DNA of 44,545 bases from contig JAETTH010000011.1 in NCBI GenBank assembly GCA_021769225.1, forward strand, positions 1-44,545, read 5' to 3'. The position numbers and the translations under genes are program-made. The notes beneath the pieces were generated by a model that searched no databases, had not been told where the DNA came from, and was given only the letters and a program-made list of their open reading frames with translations. This document shows, piece after piece, positions 10,882 to 20,555 of the stretch. The stretch is from Erysipelotrichaceae bacterium (GTDB taxonomy: Bacteria > Bacillota > Clostridia > TANB77 > CAG-508). Position 1 is the first letter of the stretch, and every line of letters begins with the position of its first letter.

Positions 10882-12216
10882 ATGGAACTAGGAAAAGTAC
10901 CGCCACATGATATCGAAGCAGAACAAGCCGTAATTGGAAGTATGTTAACAGATAAAGATGCTGTTTCTGCAGCACTTGAGAAACTAAAACCAGAAGATTT
11001 CTATCGAGAAGATAATCGTTTAATTTATGAAGCAGTATTAAATTTATATAATCGAGCAGAGCCAGTAGATATTATTACCCTAAAGTCGGAATTGCTATCG
11101 ATGGGAAAACTAGATAGTGTGGGGGGATTAGAGTATTTAGCTGAGCTTCCAGAAAAAGTTCCTACAACTGCCAATGTTGAAAAATATATTAAAATTGTAG
11201 AAGAAAAGGCAGCATTAAGAAATTTGATTAAAGCAGCCAATGATATTATTGAACTAGGATATGATCCAATGCAAGATGTAGAAGATATTATTGATGGCGC
11301 AGAAAAGAAAATTTTTAATGTTATGCAATCGAGAAATAAATCTGGATATACTTCTATTAAGGATATTTTAGTAGAATCTTTTACACAATTAGAAGAGTTA
11401 TATAACCAAAAAAAACATATTACAGGAGTACCTACAGGATTTATTGATTTGGATTATAAAACAGCAGGACTTCATAATTCTGACTTGATTCTAATTGCAG
11501 CAAGACCTGCTATGGGAAAATCTGCGTTTGCTTTAAATATTGCATCTCATGCAGCCTTAAAAGCAAATGTACCAGTTGTTATCTTTAGCTTAGAAATGTC
11601 AAAAGAACAGATGGGAAACAGAATTTTATGCAGTGAAGCAATGGTAGATTCCAATAAAGTAAGAACTGGAAATATGGAAGATGAAGATTGGGCAAAATTA
11701 GCGGCGACATCTGGCCTTTTGTCAGAAGCACCAATTTATATTGATGACACTCCTGGTATTTCTATTATGGAGATTAGAGCAAAATGTAGAAAATTAAAAT
11801 TAGAAAAAAATATCGGGCTTGTTGTAATTGATTACTTACAGCTAATTGCAGGAAGTAATAAAAGAGGAGGAAGCCGTGAACAGGAAATTTCAGAAATTAG
11901 TCGTTCTTTAAAGATATTAGCAAAAGAGATAAATGTTCCTGTTATTGCTTTATCACAGCTTTCCAGAGCACCAGAACAAAGACCAGATCACAGACCAATG
12001 CTTTCTGACCTTCGTGAATCTGGAGCAATTGAGCAGGATGCTGATATTGTTATGTTCCTATATCGCGATGATTACTATAACGAAGATAGTGAAAAGAAAA
12101 ATATTGCAGAAGTAATTTTGGCAAAGCATCGTTCTGGATCAGTTGGTACAACAGAGTTATTATGGCTTGGTAATTATACTAAATTTGCTAATATTGATCG
12201 TTACAGGGAAGGATAA
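10882..12216 (+). CDS. dnaB: Replicative DNA helicase DnaB
   Basis: This is the hexameric replicative helicase that unwinds DNA at the fork (called DnaC in Bacillus). The 444 residues include the N-terminal primase-interacting helical domain (residues 1-150) and the RecA-like C-terminal ATPase. Walker A is AARPAMGKS with Lys213, Walker B lies around LVVIDYLQLI, and the SREQEISEISRSLK block and DLRESGAIEQDAD are typical of the family. GGAAGGAG precedes the ATG. The length shows no intein, an insertion common in DnaB. tilS starts 13 bases after the stop. Confidence 0.97.
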   Translation: MELGKVPPHDIEAEQAVIGSMLTDKDAVSAALEKLKPEDFYREDNRLIYEAVLNLYNRAEPVDIITLKSELLSMGKLDSVGGLEYLAELPEKVPTTANVEKYIKIVEEKAALRNLIKAANDIIELGYDPMQDVEDIIDGAEKKIFNVMQSRNKSGYTSIKDILVESFTQLEELYNQKKHITGVPTGFIDLDYKTAGLHNSDLILIAARPAMGKSAFALNIASHAALKANVPVVIFSLEMSKEQMGNRILCSEAMVDSNKVRTGNMEDEDWAKLAATSGLLSEAPIYIDDTPGISIMEIRAKCRKLKLEKNIGLVVIDYLQLIAGSNKRGGSREQEISEISRSLKILAKEINVPVIALSQLSRAPEQRPDHRPMLSDLRESGAIEQDADIVMFLYRDDYYNEDSEKKNIAEVILAKHRSGSVGTTELLWLGNYTKFANIDRYREG

Positions 12217-12229
12217 TTTAGGAGAAAAA

Positions 12230-13213
12230 ATGCTAGAAAAAAAGGTATTAAATACAATTCAAAAGTATGAATTAATAAAATATGGCGATAATATAGTCGT
12301 AGGGGTTTCAGGTGGTCCTGACTCTATGACTCTTTTAAATGTACTTTGTTCTTTAAAAGAAACTTTGCAAATTCATCTTTTTGTTGCTCATATTAATCAT
12401 CAAATTCGTAAAGAGGCAAAACAAGATGAAGAATATGTTAAGGATTTCTGTGCTGCTCATCAAATTCCTTTTTTTGTGTTGGAAAAAGATGTGGTGCAAC
12501 TTGCAAAGGAACAAAAGATAGGAACAGAGGAAGCGGGAAGAAAGGTTCGTTATGATTTTTTTGAAGAGATTTGTAAAAAGGTAAATGCTTCTAAAATTGC
12601 AACTGCACATACAGCAAATGATCAAGCTGAAACTATTTTAATGAATTTAATGCGTGGTAGTGGTACAAATGGGCTAAAGGGAATGGAAGTAAAAAGAGGA
12701 AAATATATTAGACCATTATTAGAAATTACAAGACAAGAGATTGAACAATATTGCCCAAAGCAACAATTAAACCCTAGAATCGATCAAACGAATCAAGAAA
12801 ATGTCTATACAAGAAATCGTATTCGTAATGAATTAATTCCATACATAGAAAAAAAATTTAACCCTTCTATTGTCATAAGTTTAAATCGTTTATCGGAGAT
12901 TGTAAAAGAACAAGAAGAATATATGGAAAAAGTAGTAGAAAAAGCTTATCTTGAAATTATGCTTGAGCAAAATGAAGAGCAAATTGTACTTGATTTAAAA
13001 AAATTTACAAGTCTTGAAATAGTAATAAAAAAGAGAATTTTGTTATATACTATTACTAAACTTTTTGGAACAAGTCAAGGAATTGAAAAGATTCATATTG
13101 AGGATATGCTTAAATTATGTGAGAATAATATTGGTAATAAATATCTGATTCCCAATAAAAAAATGAAAATTTTAGTAAAAAATAAGAAGATAATTTTGAG
13201 TGTGAATTCTTAA
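12230..13213 (+). CDS. tilS: tRNA(Ile) lysidine synthetase, compact form
   Basis: TilS converts C34 of the CAU-anticodon isoleucine tRNA to lysidine, using ATP and lysine. The ATG at 12230 is chosen because AGGAG lies 5 bases upstream and the longer frame would run into dnaB. The PP-loop SGGPDS is at residues 27-32, and TANDQAETILMNLMRGSG is the conserved tRNA/ATP block. At 327 residues it is much shorter than the roughly 470-residue Bacillus enzyme. The last TilS C-terminal domain appears to be missing, as in compact enzymes like that of Aquifex. No hpt gene lies between tilS and ftsH. Confidence 0.93.
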   Translation: MLEKKVLNTIQKYELIKYGDNIVVGVSGGPDSMTLLNVLCSLKETLQIHLFVAHINHQIRKEAKQDEEYVKDFCAAHQIPFFVLEKDVVQLAKEQKIGTEEAGRKVRYDFFEEICKKVNASKIATAHTANDQAETILMNLMRGSGTNGLKGMEVKRGKYIRPLLEITRQEIEQYCPKQQLNPRIDQTNQENVYTRNRIRNELIPYIEKKFNPSIVISLNRLSEIVKEQEEYMEKVVEKAYLEIMLEQNEEQIVLDLKKFTSLEIVIKKRILLYTITKLFGTSQGIEKIHIEDMLKLCENNIGNKYLIPNKKMKILVKNKKIILSVNS

Positions 13214-13249
13214 ATTTCCGTAGAGGAAAACCTTGATATCAGTAGGTTT

Positions 13250-13271
13250 GTCACAAAAAAGTCACAAAAAA
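13250..13271 (+). repeat. Tandem 11-base repeat before the ftsH promoter
   Basis: Two exact adjacent copies of GTCACAAAAAA (13250-13260 and 13261-13271) end 4 bases before the -35 box of ftsH. A regulator site is possible. No known operator was recognised. Confidence 0.5.
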
Positions 13272-13275
13272 ACTA

Positions 13276-13304
13276 TTGAACTAGCACATAGAATATGGTA
13301 TAGT
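13276..13304 (+). promoter_or_regulatory. Promoter of ftsH
   Basis: TTGAAC (13276-13281), 17-base spacer, TATAGT (13299-13304). The 5' UTR is about 60 bases. Confidence 0.75.
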
Positions 13305-13371
13305 GCATAAAGAAAAATTGGAATTTGCAGAAGATTTCAAAAAATAAAGAGAAAAAGGAAGGAAGAAGACA

Positions 13372-15168
13372 TTGAAAAACGGAATAAAAACATTGGCCAT
13401 GTGGCTAATTATAGGGATTATATTTATTGTACTTTTGACATCAATCTTAGATAATAGTTCTTCAAAACTTGCTTATTCAGAGTTAATTGCGAAAATTGAG
13501 GCTGGAGATGTACAGGAGATTGAATTAGAAGCAGATGGGTCAAAAGCAAATGTTACTTTAAAAAGCGAACAATTTAAAAAAGAAGTTAATATTCCAAGTG
13601 TAGAGAGTTTTATGAACTATATGCAGGAAAACTTGAAGGCTGGGAATGTTGTAGTAAAAGAAAAATCTGAGTCAATCTTTATGATTTTACTTACTCTACT
13701 TACTCCATTTGGAATTATTATTATCTTCTTAATTTTCTGGTTCTTATTAATGAACGGAAATCAAAATGGAAATAAGACAATGTCATTTGGAAAAAGTAAA
13801 GCTAGAATGATGAATTCTGGAGATAAAACAAGAGTTACTTTTGATGATGTTGCAGGTGTTGATGAAGAAAAAGAGGAATTGCAAGAAATTGTAGAGTTTT
13901 TAAGAAATCCAAAGAAATATACAGATATGGGAGCAAGAATTCCAAAGGGTGTCCTATTAGTTGGTCAACCAGGAACAGGTAAGACTTTGCTTGCAAAAGC
14001 AGTTGCTGGAGAAGCTGGAGTACCATTTTTCATTATCAGTGGATCTGATTTTGTGGAAATGTTTGTTGGTGTTGGTGCTTCTCGTGTTAGAGATTTGTTT
14101 GAAACTGCTAAAAAAAGCGCCCCATGTATTATCTTTATTGATGAGATTGATGCAGTTGGTCGTCAAAGAGGTGCTGGTTTAGGTGGAGGACATGATGAAA
14201 GAGAGCAAACATTAAATCAGTTGTTAGTAGAAATGGATGGATTTGGAACAAATGAAGGTGTTATTGTGCTTGCAGCAACTAATAGACCGGATGTTTTAGA
14301 TAAGGCTTTACTTCGTCCAGGAAGATTTGATAGACAAATTGTGGTATCTTCACCAGATGTTAGAGCAAGGGAGCAAATTTTAGAGGTTCATGCAAGAAAG
14401 AAGAAATTAGCAGATGATGTTGATTTAAGGACAATTGCTAAAAATACTTCAGGATTTTCTGGTGCAGATTTAGAGAATGTATTAAATGAAGCTGCTCTAT
14501 TAGCAGCAAGAAGAAATCTTTTAGAAATTGGTATGAAAGAGATAGAAGATGCTATGGTAAAAGTAACCATGGGACCTGAAAAGAAAACACGTGTAAGAAG
14601 TGAAAAGGAAAATAAATTGGTTGCATATCATGAGGCTGGTCATGCTGTAGTAAGTAGATTTTTACCAACACAAGATGCTGTTCATCAGATTTCAATAGTA
14701 CCAAGAGGGATGGCTGGTGGATATACCATGTATCGTCCAACAGAGGATAAATCATTTATGTCAAAATCAGAAATGGAAGAGCAAATTGTATCTCTTCTTG
14801 GTGGTAGAGTAGCAGAAAAATTAATTTTGAATGATATCTCTACAGGAGCAAGTAATGATATTGAACGTGCTTCTAAAATTGCAAGAGCAATGGTTACGAA
14901 ATATGGTATGAGTGAAAGAATAGGAACAATTACTTTAGGCTCTAGTCAAGATGAGGTATTTTTAGGAAGAGATTTTGTTCAAGAAAAAGAATATTCAGAA
15001 GAAACTGCAGCAATGATTGATGAAGAAGTAAAGAATATTATTGACCATGCATATCGTCATGCAGAAGAAATTCTAAAAGCAAATCTTGATAAGCTTCATA
15101 AAGTAGCTGGAATTCTTCTAGAAAAAGAAAAGATTGATGGAGAAGAATTTGAAGAAATTTTTGCATAG
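13372..15168 (+). CDS. ftsH: ATP-dependent zinc metalloprotease FtsH
   Basis: FtsH is a membrane-anchored AAA+ protease that degrades damaged membrane proteins and regulatory proteins. The TTG start is supported by AAGGAAGGAAG 8 bases upstream. The 598 residues show an N-terminal membrane segment (about 7-25), an extracytoplasmic domain and a second membrane segment (about 103-124). The AAA module follows, with Walker A GQPGTGKT (Lys204), Walker B IIFIDEID and the second region of homology around [21 protein letters not shown]. The zinc site is HEAGH (His420, Glu421, His424). It is monocistronic, with a promoter upstream and a terminator at 15178-15212. Confidence 0.98.
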   Translation: MKNGIKTLAMWLIIGIIFIVLLTSILDNSSSKLAYSELIAKIEAGDVQEIELEADGSKANVTLKSEQFKKEVNIPSVESFMNYMQENLKAGNVVVKEKSESIFMILLTLLTPFGIIIIFLIFWFLLMNGNQNGNKTMSFGKSKARMMNSGDKTRVTFDDVAGVDEEKEELQEIVEFLRNPKKYTDMGARIPKGVLLVGQPGTGKTLLAKAVAGEAGVPFFIISGSDFVEMFVGVGASRVRDLFETAKKSAPCIIFIDEIDAVGRQRGAGLGGGHDEREQTLNQLLVEMDGFGTNEGVIVLAATNRPDVLDKALLRPGRFDRQIVVSSPDVRAREQILEVHARKKKLADDVDLRTIAKNTSGFSGADLENVLNEAALLAARRNLLEIGMKEIEDAMVKVTMGPEKKTRVRSEKENKLVAYHEAGHAVVSRFLPTQDAVHQISIVPRGMAGGYTMYRPTEDKSFMSKSEMEEQIVSLLGGRVAEKLILNDISTGASNDIERASKIARAMVTKYGMSERIGTITLGSSQDEVFLGRDFVQEKEYSEETAAMIDEEVKNIIDHAYRHAEEILKANLDKLHKVAGILLEKEKIDGEEFEEIFA

Positions 15169-15177
15169 AGTTTAAAG

Positions 15178-15212
15178 AAAAAGAAAGGATTAAATTCCTT
15201 TCTTTTTTTGTT
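15178..15212 (+). terminator. Intrinsic terminator after ftsH
   Basis: AAGAAAGGA (15181-15189) pairs with TCCTTTCTT (15196-15204), followed by a T-run. The A-rich 5' flank may make it bidirectional. Confidence 0.85.
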
Positions 15213-15218
15213 TCTTGC

Positions 15219-15247
15219 TTGAAAGGTATCAAAGAGTATAATATAAT
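15219..15247 (+). promoter_or_regulatory. Promoter of the dgt-like operon
   Basis: TTGAAA (15219-15224), 17-base spacer, TATAAT (15242-15247). An overlapping TTGCTT/TATAAT pair (15215 and 15237) with a 16-base spacer could also serve. Confidence 0.75.
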
Positions 15248-15278
15248 AAAAATGTAGAGGAAGGGAAAAAGAAGAGAA

Positions 15279-16493
15279 ATGGAAGAAAAAATAGAAGAAA
15301 AGTTTAAAAGTGTAGCTGCTAATGAAGAAAATCCAAAATGGAACAATATGATTTCAAGACAGGAGCCACTATATCAAAGAAGAAGTGATATTCGATCAGA
15401 TTTTCAGAGGGATTGTAATCGTATTTTGCATTCGAATTCTTTTCGAAGATTGAAGCATAAAACACAAGTATTTTTTTCACCTAGTAGTGATCATATTTGT
15501 ACAAGAATTGAACATGTGAATTTGGTTGAATCAATTAGTTATACAATTGCAAATGCCTTAGGATTAAATACAGAATTGACCAAGGCAATTTCTCTTGCTC
15601 ATGATATGGGGCATAGTCCATTTGGGCATCAAGGAGAAAAGATATTATCTAGTATTTCTAAAAAAGAAATTGATGGTACTTTTTGGCATGAGAAAAACGG
15701 TTTATTTTTAGCAGATAGGATTGAGTTATTAGAGGATGCAGAGGATTGTAAACGTAATTTAGATTTGACTTATGCTGTAAGAGATGGAATTATTTCTCAT
15801 TGTGGAGAAATTGATGAGAATTCTTTAAAACCAAGACAAGAAGCAATTGATTTAGCTAAATATATGTGCCCAAATCAATATAATCCGTATACTTGGGAGG
15901 GGTGTATTGTAAAAATAGCAGATAAAATTTCCTATATTGGACGAGATATTGAAGATGCTTTGTCGATTGGCTTGTTTCAAAAAGAAAAGATTAATGAGTT
16001 AAAGGAAATATTACATCGCTCTAAAAAAGAAAGTTTGAATAATACTGTCATTGTCAATGATTTAATTATGGATTTATGTTATTATAGTAATATCCAAGAT
16101 GGATTTGTGCTTTCAAAAGAAAAGTATGAAATGCTAAATGCAATTAAAAAGTTTAATTATGAAAATATTTATCTAAGTGAGCGATTGAAGCCGTCTCATG
16201 AGTACTTTAAATTAATTATTGAACAAATTTATCATACTTTATGTTTAGGATATGGTAGAGAAAATACCAAAGAGACTTTATTTAAACTTTCAAAGGTATA
16301 TCCTAATCTTGCCATTCGTTTTTTAGAATGGCTAGAGGCATATTGGAATCTAGAAAGAAAAGAAAACTATCAAAATAGAGTCGTTTTTGATATGAGTAAA
16401 GAAGAGGATTATAAAAAGGCAGTTTTGACATATATTTCTGGCATGACGGATGAATATGCAATTACATTATATGATGAAATTATTAGCTTTTAG
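15279..16493 (+). CDS. dGTP triphosphohydrolase-like HD protein
   Basis: This HD-superfamily metal-dependent enzyme belongs to the dGTPase family, which removes triphosphate from deoxynucleotides. It is 404 residues long. The signature near the N-terminus is FRRLKHKTQVF. The HD metal ligands are His79 in RIEHV and His108-Asp109 in AHDMGHSPFGHQGE. A downstream Asp lies in KIADKISYIGRDIEDA. The ATG is preceded by AGAGGAAGGG. It is the first gene of a four-gene operon with a TSCPD protein, an exonuclease and a dehydrogenase. The exact nucleotide preference cannot be read from sequence. Confidence 0.88.
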   Translation: MEEKIEEKFKSVAANEENPKWNNMISRQEPLYQRRSDIRSDFQRDCNRILHSNSFRRLKHKTQVFFSPSSDHICTRIEHVNLVESISYTIANALGLNTELTKAISLAHDMGHSPFGHQGEKILSSISKKEIDGTFWHEKNGLFLADRIELLEDAEDCKRNLDLTYAVRDGIISHCGEIDENSLKPRQEAIDLAKYMCPNQYNPYTWEGCIVKIADKISYIGRDIEDALSIGLFQKEKINELKEILHRSKKESLNNTVIVNDLIMDLCYYSNIQDGFVLSKEKYEMLNAIKKFNYENIYLSERLKPSHEYFKLIIEQIYHTLCLGYGRENTKETLFKLSKVYPNLAIRFLEWLEAYWNLERKENYQNRVVFDMSKEEDYKKAVLTYISGMTDEYAITLYDEIISF

Positions 16494-16509
16494 AAGAAAG
16501 GAAAGAAAA

Positions 16510-16770
16510 ATGGAATACTATTTTAAACCTCAAGGGGTATGTTCAAAAGAAATGATTATTGAAGTTGAAGGGGATATTATAAAAAAAGTAAAGATAATTG
16601 GTGGTTGTGCAGGAAATTCTTTTGGAATTTCAAAACTAGTAGAAGGGATGAGATTAGAAGATGTTATTAAACGATTAAAAGGAATTAATTGTGGAATAAA
16701 AAATACTTCTTGTCCTGATCAACTGGCAACTGCCTTAGAAGAAATTAAAGAAAAGAGGATGCAGAAATAA
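16510..16770 (+). CDS. Small TSCPD-domain protein
   Basis: This 86-residue protein belongs to the short TSCPD family (TIGR03905-like), named for the Thr-Ser-Cys-Pro-Asp motif seen here as NTSCPDQLATAL. The same fold occurs at the C-terminus of vitamin B12-dependent ribonucleotide reductase. A glycine-rich GGCAGNSFGISKLVEGM block lies in the middle, and four Cys could bind metal. The ATG at 16510 follows GAAAGGAAAG; the longer upstream frame overlaps the previous gene. The function is unknown. Its placement after a dNTPase fits a nucleotide-related role by inference only. Its stop codon overlaps the next ATG. Confidence 0.85.
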   Translation: MEYYFKPQGVCSKEMIIEVEGDIIKKVKIIGGCAGNSFGISKLVEGMRLEDVIKRLKGINCGIKNTSCPDQLATALEEIKEKRMQK

Positions 16771-17276
16771 TGGCGAAATATTCAGATTTATTTGTAGCAA
16801 TTGATGTGGAAACAACAGGATTTTCTCCTATTTTAAATGAACTAATTGAAATTAGTGCGATTAAATATAATGGAAGAGAAAAATTAGAAACTTTTACCAC
16901 TTTAATAAAACCAGAAAACCCAATTCCATTGAATATTACAGTTTTAACGGGAATTAGTAATGAAATGGTAGTAAATGCTCCAAAAGTGCAAGAAGTAATG
17001 CCTAAATTGATTGAATTTGTGGGAGATAATCCCATTGTAGCACATAATGCTTCTTTTGATGTTGGATTTTTACAACATTATTCTAATAATAGTTTTAGTC
17101 AAAATAAAGTTATTGACACAGTTGTATTAAGTAGAAGGATGAATCCTTTTTTACCAAATCATAAATTGGGAACGGTTGCTAAATATATGGGAATTACAGA
17201 TGATGGTTTTCATAGAGCTGAGTTTGACTGTGAGTGTTGTGCTCAAATTTATATGAAATACATTGGTGTTGCTTGA
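16770..17276 (+). CDS. DnaQ-like 3'-5' exonuclease
   Basis: This 168-residue DEDDh exonuclease is related to the epsilon/PolC proofreading domain and likely trims DNA or RNA 3' ends. Exo I is AIDVETTGF with Asp12 and Glu14. Exo II is PIVAHNASFDVGFL, and Exo III is HRAEFDCECCAQIY with the His and Asp. Its start overlaps the previous stop as TAATG, and AAGAGGA provides the ribosome binding site. It is a stand-alone domain, without BRCT or polymerase parts. Specific substrate is not determined. Confidence 0.9.
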   Translation: MAKYSDLFVAIDVETTGFSPILNELIEISAIKYNGREKLETFTTLIKPENPIPLNITVLTGISNEMVVNAPKVQEVMPKLIEFVGDNPIVAHNASFDVGFLQHYSNNSFSQNKVIDTVVLSRRMNPFLPNHKLGTVAKYMGITDDGFHRAEFDCECCAQIYMKYIGVA

Positions 17277-17300
17277 AATAAAAGGAAAAGAGGAGAGGAA

Positions 17301-18059
17301 ATGATTGCATTAGTAACAGGGGCTTCTTCTGGTATTGGAAAAGATATGGCAATTTATTTAAGTCAGCTTGGGTATGATATTCTTGCAATCGGAAGAGATA
17401 AGAGTAAGTTAGATGAATTAAAAAATGAAATAAAAACAAACTTACACATAGAAGTAGTAGATTTAAGTAAGCAAGAGGATGTTATTCTATTACATGAAAA
17501 AGTAAAAAAAGAATATGGGGAAATTGATGTATTAATTAATTGTGCCGGCTTTGGAACTTTTGGCAAATTTACTAAAACAAAGTTAGAGACGGAATTAAGT
17601 ATGATAGAAACGAATATTTCTGCTGTTCATATTCTAATGAAACTATTTTTGCAAGATATGAAAGAAGTAGATCATGGCTATATTTTAAATGTAGCATCAG
17701 TTGCTGGATTTATGCCAGGCCCATTAATGAGTACTTATTATGCAACAAAAGCATATGTGGTAAGATTAACGCAAGCGGTTTATACAGAGCTAAAAAAGGA
17801 AAAATCGCATGTTGTAGTTAGTTGTTTATGTCCAGGACCAGTAAATACTAATTTTAATCATGTAGCAAATGTTCATTTTAATGTGTCTGCCAAAGAGAGT
17901 AAAGATGTTGCTAAATATGGAATTGATAAAATGTTTAAAAGAAAATTAATTATGATTCCAGGATTAGAAATTAAAATACTTCGATTTTTAGCTAAAATCT
18001 CTCCAGAAAAATTAGTTTCTTTTATTTCTTATCATGTACAAGTAAAAAAAGAAAATTAA
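17301..18059 (+). CDS. Short-chain dehydrogenase/reductase
   Basis: This 252-residue classical SDR is an NAD(P)-dependent oxidoreductase with a Rossmann fold. The cofactor motif TGASSGIG is at residues 6-13, NCAG at 80-83, catalytic Ser133, and Tyr146-x3-Lys150 in YYATKAY. It resembles the DltE/YqjQ-type membrane-proximal SDRs in length and in the C-terminal hydrophobic stretch, but the substrate is not assignable. AGGAGAGGAA precedes the ATG. It is the last gene of the operon, 24 bases after the exonuclease, and is followed by a terminator. Confidence 0.88.
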   Translation: MIALVTGASSGIGKDMAIYLSQLGYDILAIGRDKSKLDELKNEIKTNLHIEVVDLSKQEDVILLHEKVKKEYGEIDVLINCAGFGTFGKFTKTKLETELSMIETNISAVHILMKLFLQDMKEVDHGYILNVASVAGFMPGPLMSTYYATKAYVVRLTQAVYTELKKEKSHVVVSCLCPGPVNTNFNHVANVHFNVSAKESKDVAKYGIDKMFKRKLIMIPGLEIKILRFLAKISPEKLVSFISYHVQVKKEN

Positions 18060-18080
18060 AACAAGAGTGATAAAAAGAGA

Positions 18081-18108
18081 AAAACACTTCAAAAATGAAG
18101 TGTTTTTT
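18081..18108. terminator. Bidirectional terminator between convergent genes
   Basis: AACACTTCA (18083-18091) and TGAAGTGTT (18096-18104) form a perfect stem with an AAAA loop, T-rich downstream and A-rich upstream. It serves the SDR gene on the plus strand and the penicillin-binding protein gene on the minus strand. Confidence 0.9.
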
Positions 18109-18148
18109 GTTAGATTTATTTTATTTTCATATATTGAAACCTTATTTT

Positions 18149-20383
18149 TTAATGTGCATCTTGCAATTCTTTTTTCAGGGTAACATTGACTACGGTTCCT
18201 TCTTCAACAGAGGTATCGACAGCTGGATCTTGTGAAATGACAACTCCTGAGCCTTCTACATGGATGTTTAGATTCTTAGAACTTAAGGAATTTCTGGCTT
18301 GTGCTGCAGACATACCTTTTAGGTTTGGTACTTTTACAGTAACTCTAACATCGTTTTCTTCAGAGTATAATTTTACAATTCCGTTTTTTAAAAGGGCTGT
18401 TCCTTTTTTAGGCATTTGATCAGATACAATTAAAGAGTTTTTGTCTCCACTTGTATGAATGCTTACTTTTAAACCTAAGCTCTCTAATTTCTTAGTAGCT
18501 TCTGTTACTGTCATATTGGTAACTTCGGGTACATAAACAATTTTGTCTGAATTTGAGTTATCATGTTCTTGTGTTGATAAGTCATCTGATGCGATTCCTA
18601 AGTAAGGAAGAATCTCTGATAACATTTGAGATACAACTGGTCCTGCTACTTGTCCTCCTTGGTGTCCATTTTCGCCTTTGGGATTATATAAGGCAACTAA
18701 AAGTGCAATTTGGGCATTTTCAACAGGGGAGATTGCTATATAAGATGCTGTGTATCCTTCTTCTTTATGGTTTGGATCAGGTTCTGATGTTCCTGTCTTT
18801 CCTCCAATGGAATATCCGGTAACTGCAGCATTTCCTCCAGTTCCGTATAAAACAACGGATTCCATTAGGCTTTTCATTTTTTCAGAGGTTTCTTTAGAGA
18901 TGACTTGTCTTACTTGAGTTGGTTCAATATTAGTTACAGTTCCATCATCTGGGTTAATAATTTGTTTTACAACTTTAGGTTGCATTAGAACTCCGTCATT
19001 TGCTATTGCAGATACAGCACATAGAAGCTGAATTGGTGTGATTTTAAATCTCTGTCCAAATGACATGGTTGCAACTTCTACTGGTCCAACATCGTCTAAA
19101 TCCCAGAAAGTAGAGCTTCCTTCTCCACTTAAGTCGATTCCTGTTTTATTGAAAAGTCCAAATGCATCATAGTATTGATATAGAGTTTCTTTTCCAATTC
19201 TTTTTCCCAATTGCATAAAAGCTGGGTTACAAGAATTTTCTAATGCTTTTCTAAGTGTTTGATGTCTATGAGGCCTATAGTACCTCCAACAAGATAGGCT
19301 TTCACCTGCTACTTCTTCATAACCATCACAATAAAAGTCTTTTTCAACATCTGTTTGGGTTATATTTTCTTCTAATGCAATAGAAGCGGTGATAAGTTTA
19401 AAGGTTGATCCAGGTTCATAAGCTTCTGCAATGTTTTTGTTTTTCCACATTTCATAGACTGAACTAAAGCCTTCTGTAACAGTAAATGGATCATTTAAAT
19501 TGAAGTCGGGATAGGTTGCCATACCTAAAATGTCACCTGTTTGAGGATTCATGATCATGGCTGTTCCTCCACGTTTACAATCGTTTTCTTGTACAGCTTG
19601 CTTTAAGTATTTTTCTAGAATAGATTGGATATTGACATCAATGGATAAGACTAAGTCACTTCCGTTTTGGGCTGGGATGTATTTTTGATTTTTATCTGGA
19701 ATTACTTCTTGAGAAGCGTCTTTGGCTGTTATAATTTTTCCGCTAGTTCCTTTTAAAACGCTTTCCCATTTGATTTCTAATCCGGATAATCCTTGATTGT
19801 CATCACCACAAACACCAATTAAGTTAGAGGCTAAGTTGTTATATGGATAGTATCTTTTGGTGTCTGCATCAATGTTAATTCCTGAATAAATTTTGTTTTC
19901 TTTCATCCATTCTTCCAGTTTATCAATTTTATCTTGTTCTACTTTTTTAGCAATTTTCACAACAGAAGAGTCACTGTTTACTTTTTCTAGTGTTTCTTCA
20001 TAATCTAGTTCAAAGATTTCGGAAAATGCTTTGGCAACTTTTTCTTTTAATTGAGTTGTTTTTTCTTCATTAATATCACCATTATTATCCGTAACAACAA
20101 TTCTTCCCGGATTGATAGAAACAGTGTCAACATCAGCACTTATTGCTAATGCTTTTCCAGTTGAATCATAAATACTTCCTCTTTTGGGACTAATGACTCG
20201 ATTAGACATTAGTTGTTGGTAGGCTTGTTCTTTTAAAGAAGCTCCATCTACTGTTTGTAACCAAATGATTCGAATCATTAGGGCAATAAATATAACTAGA
20301 AAAATACTCATAAGGTATTTTAGTTTTTGGGGTTTTATCATAGGTGTTTTGTTTTCTTTGTTTATCTTTTTGTTTTTTTCCAT
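18149..20383 (-). CDS. PASTA-containing class B penicillin-binding protein (SpoVD/PbpB type)
   Basis: This transpeptidase cross-links peptidoglycan. The 744 residues comprise a cytoplasmic tail, one membrane anchor (about 24-42), a dimerisation domain, and a transpeptidase with SxxK at Ser326-Lys329 (EPGSTFK), SxN at Ser384-Asn386 and KTG at 529-531. Two PASTA domains follow (about 617-675 and 683-738). Cys365 and Cys385 flank the active site at spacings resembling the redox-controlled Cys pair of SpoVD. This hints at a sporulation cortex role, but a vegetative division PBP is equally possible. It stands alone here, away from any mra/mur cluster, on the opposite strand to its neighbours. Confidence 0.92.
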   Translation of the reverse strand: MEKNKKINKENKTPMIKPQKLKYLMSIFLVIFIALMIRIIWLQTVDGASLKEQAYQQLMSNRVISPKRGSIYDSTGKALAISADVDTVSINPGRIVVTDNNGDINEEKTTQLKEKVAKAFSEIFELDYEETLEKVNSDSSVVKIAKKVEQDKIDKLEEWMKENKIYSGINIDADTKRYYPYNNLASNLIGVCGDDNQGLSGLEIKWESVLKGTSGKIITAKDASQEVIPDKNQKYIPAQNGSDLVLSIDVNIQSILEKYLKQAVQENDCKRGGTAMIMNPQTGDILGMATYPDFNLNDPFTVTEGFSSVYEMWKNKNIAEAYEPGSTFKLITASIALEENITQTDVEKDFYCDGYEEVAGESLSCWRYYRPHRHQTLRKALENSCNPAFMQLGKRIGKETLYQYYDAFGLFNKTGIDLSGEGSSTFWDLDDVGPVEVATMSFGQRFKITPIQLLCAVSAIANDGVLMQPKVVKQIINPDDGTVTNIEPTQVRQVISKETSEKMKSLMESVVLYGTGGNAAVTGYSIGGKTGTSEPDPNHKEEGYTASYIAISPVENAQIALLVALYNPKGENGHQGGQVAGPVVSQMLSEILPYLGIASDDLSTQEHDNSNSDKIVYVPEVTNMTVTEATKKLESLGLKVSIHTSGDKNSLIVSDQMPKKGTALLKNGIVKLYSEENDVRVTVKVPNLKGMSAAQARNSLSSKNLNIHVEGSGVVISQDPAVDTSVEEGTVVNVTLKKELQDAH

Positions 20384-20420
20384 TTTTTCACCACTTTTTT
20401 ATTTTTTCTTCTAATATTTT

Positions 20421-20449
20421 ATATTAAATTGCTTGAAAATACAAGGCAA
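20421..20449 (-). promoter_or_regulatory. Candidate promoter of the PBP gene
   Basis: On the minus strand TTGCCT (20449-20444), a 17-base spacer and TAATAT (20426-20421). It lies about 40 bases before the ATG. The -35 box is imperfect. Confidence 0.45.
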
Positions 20450-20555
20450 ATTATAAAAGTGAATAAAAAAGTTAAATAAACGACTTGTTTGCTATAGTTA
20501 TATATTTATGTAAAGAGAAGAAAACAAGAAGCTCATCAAATTAAATTAATTGTAA

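Noticed and set aside
12143-12229. Longer tilS start inside dnaB
   Set aside because: It overlaps the conserved end of DnaB, and ATG 12230 has AGGAG at correct spacing and a standard TilS N-terminus.
18149-20383. Part of a division and cell-wall cluster
   Set aside because: No mraZ, mraW, ftsL, murE or mraY lies nearby, and flanking terminators isolate the gene.
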